64,000 nucleotides of DNA from Halorhabdus rudnickae (GTDB lineage: Archaea; Halobacteriota; Halobacteria; Halobacteriales; Haloarculaceae): NCBI RefSeq assembly GCF_900880625.1, contig NZ_CAAHFB010000001.1:1240001-1304000 (forward strand), written 5' to 3'. The position numbers were made by a program, and so were the translations under genes. The notes under the pieces are model-generated. The model worked only from the letters and a program-made list of their open reading frames with translations. It was not told the DNA's origin and did no database searches. Below, piece after piece: positions 62,250 through 64,000 of the stretch (positions are counted from its first letter, which is position 1; each line of letters begins with the position of its first letter).

Positions 62250-62741
62250 GTGACGACTGTCGTTCCCGGCGAAGCCACGGTCCCCTTCATCCGACCGGCC
62301 ACGCGTTCCGATCTGTTGGCCGTCGCCGACATTGAACGCCAGTCGTTCCCACAGCCGTGGTCAGTGGCGGCCTTCGAGCGGTTTCTCGACGCGCCCGCGT
62401 TCCTCGTGGCGATCAGTCGCGGGAACGCACCCTCGGACGGTACAGTCGTGGGGTACGTCGTCGCAGATTCCGTCCCCAACCACGGCGAGGCGCTCGGTCA
62501 CGTCAAGGACCTGGCCGTTCATCCCGAACAAAGACGCCGGGGGATCGGTAGACAGCTCCTCGAGCGGGCAGTCTGTACGCTCCGCTCGACCGGCGTTGGC
62601 TCGATCAAACTCGAGGTCCGGGAGAGCAACGAGGGGGCAAAGCGTCTGTACCGCCAGGCGGGGTTCGTCCATCGGCGGACGGTCCCGCGGTACTACGACG
62701 ACGGCGAGGACGCGCTTGTCATGCTCCGGACCTGGGGGTAA
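62250..62741 (+). CDS. rimI: RimI-like ribosomal-protein N-acetyltransferase (GNAT)
   Basis: 163 residues from GTG 62250 (MTTVVPGEATVPFIRPATRS). GNAT fold with IERQSFPQPWSVAAFERFL at the N-terminus, acetyl-CoA motif VKDLAVHPEQRRRGIGRQLL and C-terminal LEVRESNEGAKRLYRQAGF, typical of RimI. In archaea this enzyme acetylates protein N-termini and has broad specificity. It is followed by the small conserved gene at 62779. Confidence 0.92.
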   Translation: MTTVVPGEATVPFIRPATRSDLLAVADIERQSFPQPWSVAAFERFLDAPAFLVAISRGNAPSDGTVVGYVVADSVPNHGEALGHVKDLAVHPEQRRRGIGRQLLERAVCTLRSTGVGSIKLEVRESNEGAKRLYRQAGFVHRRTVPRYYDDGEDALVMLRTWG

Positions 62742-62778
62742 CGAGAGGTCTTTCTGTCGGGCCCGCCTGCGTTCGGAC

Positions 62779-63219
62779 ATGGGATACGCGTGCCCGGTCT
62801 GTGCGGCCCCGCAGGCCGACGCCAAGCACCTAGCGGACCACCTGGCCTTCACGGCGCTACTGGGCGACGACGATCACGAGATCTGGCTCGAGGAGCACGC
62901 TCCGGGCTGGGACGAAGAGGACGACGCAGGGCTGGCCGAACAGGTCGTCGACGAGGCAGAGAAAGTCGATCTTGCTGTCGACGACGCGGCGGAGGGCCAC
63001 GCACACGCACCGGATTCGGCCGTCTTCCAGAACAGCACTCACGAACCGGGCGTCGCCTTCGAGGAGCTAGCGGGTGACGTCCGGGCAGATGCGAACCGGC
63101 CTCTGGACGATGAGGCCCAGGCCGCTCTCCGGGAAGCCTACGAACTCACCCGAGAGCGCCGCGAGCGTGCGGCACGCGACGACGAGGACGTCACAACTGA
63201 CGCGGGCGAAACCGAGTAG
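62779..63219 (+). CDS. Small haloarchaeal zinc-finger-like protein (DUF5810 type)
   Basis: 146 residues from ATG 62779 (MGYACPVCAAPQADAKHLAD). The N-terminal CPVC ... H..H arrangement (AKHLADHLAFTALLG) suggests a C2H2-type zinc site. The rest is acidic with helices, ending in a Glu/Arg-rich helix (RRERAARDDEDVTTDAGE). I recognise the haloarchaeal family pattern called DUF5810. It lies 38 bases after rimI and 24 bases before the next small gene, so they form an operon. No function known. Confidence 0.75.
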   Translation: MGYACPVCAAPQADAKHLADHLAFTALLGDDDHEIWLEEHAPGWDEEDDAGLAEQVVDEAEKVDLAVDDAAEGHAHAPDSAVFQNSTHEPGVAFEELAGDVRADANRPLDDEAQAALREAYELTRERRERAARDDEDVTTDAGETE

Positions 63220-63243
63220 TGGGCGCCCGTCCAACGGCGGAAC

Positions 63244-63720
63244 ATGGACACCGAGGGGTTGTTCGCGCCCGAGACGGTTGCCGAGGCACGCGAGCAGTAC
63301 GCCGACCTCCAGGCGGCCGCCGGGACCGTCGTCCGCGAAGTCGGGCGAGCGATGGAACTCGACGGCGAGGAGTACGACCGACTGGTCACAGACGACGTGA
63401 TCGCGACCGGTCACGACGCGCTGTTCGCCTCGCTGCTAGAAGTCCGGGTCGGCACCCACGAGGAGTTCGAGGCGTTCTGCACGGAGCGGGACGCTACGGT
63501 CGTTCAGACCGGAAGCGAACACGTCGAGGGGGTCGTCTGGCACGCGCCCGCCTTCGCCGACCGGATCGTCGCGACCACGTTTGCGGACGCCCGCGAGGCT
63601 GCGGTCGGGACACTGCGACGGCAGGCGTTCGGGCAGTTGTATCGAGACGTTCTGGGCGAGCGTGAGGGAACCCACCAAGGCGGGAAGACGACCGACGAAC
63701 CAGCCGTGGAGGGCGAATAG
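63244..63720 (+). CDS. Small acidic protein (DUF5809 type)
   Basis: 158 residues from ATG 63244 (MDTEGLFAPETVAEAREQYA). Helical and acidic, no cysteine pairs of note, no membrane segment. The segment LTTFADAREAAVGTLRRQ-like (VATTFADAREAAVGTLRRQA) repeats the theme of the family. The pairing with the DUF5810-type gene and the next membrane-protein gene is common in haloarchaea as far as I recall. Its stop abuts the start of the next gene. No known function. Confidence 0.7.
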   Translation: MDTEGLFAPETVAEAREQYADLQAAAGTVVREVGRAMELDGEEYDRLVTDDVIATGHDALFASLLEVRVGTHEEFEAFCTERDATVVQTGSEHVEGVVWHAPAFADRIVATTFADAREAAVGTLRRQAFGQLYRDVLGEREGTHQGGKTTDEPAVEGE

Positions 63721-64000
63721 ATGCGCCGTCGGACGCGCATCGCCCTGCTGGTGATTCTCGGGATCGTCGTCTTCTTGCTCGCGCTGGGCGCGCTCCCGAA
63801 CTACATCAAGAGCGGCGATCCGTACTACCTGACTGCAACGCCAGTCGAGGATCACGCCGCGATCAACGGCAGTGATCTCGACGAGCGGCGTTACCCCTAT
63901 ACGACGGCAGCAATCGCGGACGCCACCGCCGACGAACCCGGACGATCGGACCCCTATTGGAAAGGCTACGTCGGCTTCAAAGAGGCGTTCACTCACTCGC
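63721..64000 (+). CDS. Membrane-anchored protein, 5' part only
   Basis: At least 93 residues, cut by the window end. The start MRRRTRIALLVILGIVVFLL is a typical signal-anchor, followed by ALGALPNYIKSGDPYYLTAT. The visible remainder is acidic and looks extracellular (AAINGSDLDERRYPYTTA-like segment). It begins directly after the preceding stop, so translation is probably coupled. No domain can be assigned from the part shown. Confidence 0.8.
   Translation, partial: MRRRTRIALLVILGIVVFLLALGALPNYIKSGDPYYLTATPVEDHAAINGSDLDERRYPYTTAAIADATADEPGRSDPYWKGYVGFKEAFTHS

Overview
The window is a high-GC haloarchaeal (class Halobacteria) chromosome segment. Encoded proteins are strongly acidic, secreted proteins carry twin-arginine/lipobox signals, and many start codons lie close behind TATA-like boxes, as expected for leaderless transcripts. 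Typical haloarchaeal genes are present: a fused double histone, aIF1A, L10e, a salactin-like actin, HalOD1 and Bat-type HTH proteins, hybrid-cluster protein and short DUF58xx proteins. A genus cannot be fixed from sequence alone.

Layout. 1-9.2 kb: a BMP-type (nucleoside-like) ABC importer, then a sugar-handling cluster (TIM-barrel isomerase, two Gfo/Idh/MocA oxidoreductases, a SIS-domain sugar-phosphate isomerase) ending in a decayed ROK kinase. 9.3-20.7 kb: mostly core genes (aldo/keto reductase, squalene/phytoene synthase, FAD oxidoreductase, CNNM/CorC protein, DHFR, UspA, PiT transporter, a membrane protein with a 12-residue repeat, aIF1A). A roughly 1 kb insert at 11.6-12.7 kb is bracketed by a short direct repeat. 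21.4-25.5 kb: a Glu/Ser-rich repeat protein, zinc ribbon protein, salactin and a membrane protein, then tRNA-Arg(GCG). 25.6-30.7 kb: lipoprotein, RPA-like OB-fold protein, double histone, histone deacetylase-like enzyme and CCA-adding enzyme. 30.8-34.6 kb: an accessory strip behind tRNA-Asn and a CAT-anticodon tRNA, with a broken DUF234 ATPase, an operator-like repeat, a PD-(D/E)XK nuclease-like protein and a Fic protein.

34.9-45.7 kb is core metabolism: radical SAM/SPASM protein, peroxiredoxin, DapA-family aldolase, DUF4380-like protein, phosphoglycolate phosphatase, J-domain protein, Ste24-like protease, SerA and Hcp. 45.9-48.0 kb is an AT-rich island: a 218-bp MITE with an exact 8-bp target duplication, then a two-gene operon coding for a one-TM protein and a DUF4868/KwaB-like protein. 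This is a candidate Kiwa-related antiviral system with an unusual membrane partner. 48.1-58.9 kb returns to core genes (glutathionyl-hydroquinone reductase-like, PH-like protein, L10e, oleate hydratase, tRNA-Phe, methylglyoxal synthase, HalOD1, Bat-HTH, dUTPase/dCTP deaminase, aconitase) plus a clearly decayed membrane-protein gene. 59.1-62.0 kb is a second foreign-looking island: a transposase remnant followed by a low-GC 876-residue protein that joins a cytoplasmic chemotaxis-transducer module to a C-terminal sugar-type solute-binding protein. The window ends with RimI and three small conserved genes.

The two most interesting loci are the KwaB-like operon (46139-47867) and the transducer/solute-binding-protein fusion (59377-62007). 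Recurrent decay (ROK, DUF234 ATPase, a small secreted protein, YjdF-like membrane protein, transposase) and multiple tRNA 3'-end fragments point to repeated past integration and gene loss. Domain identities come from reading motifs by eye; no database search was run.
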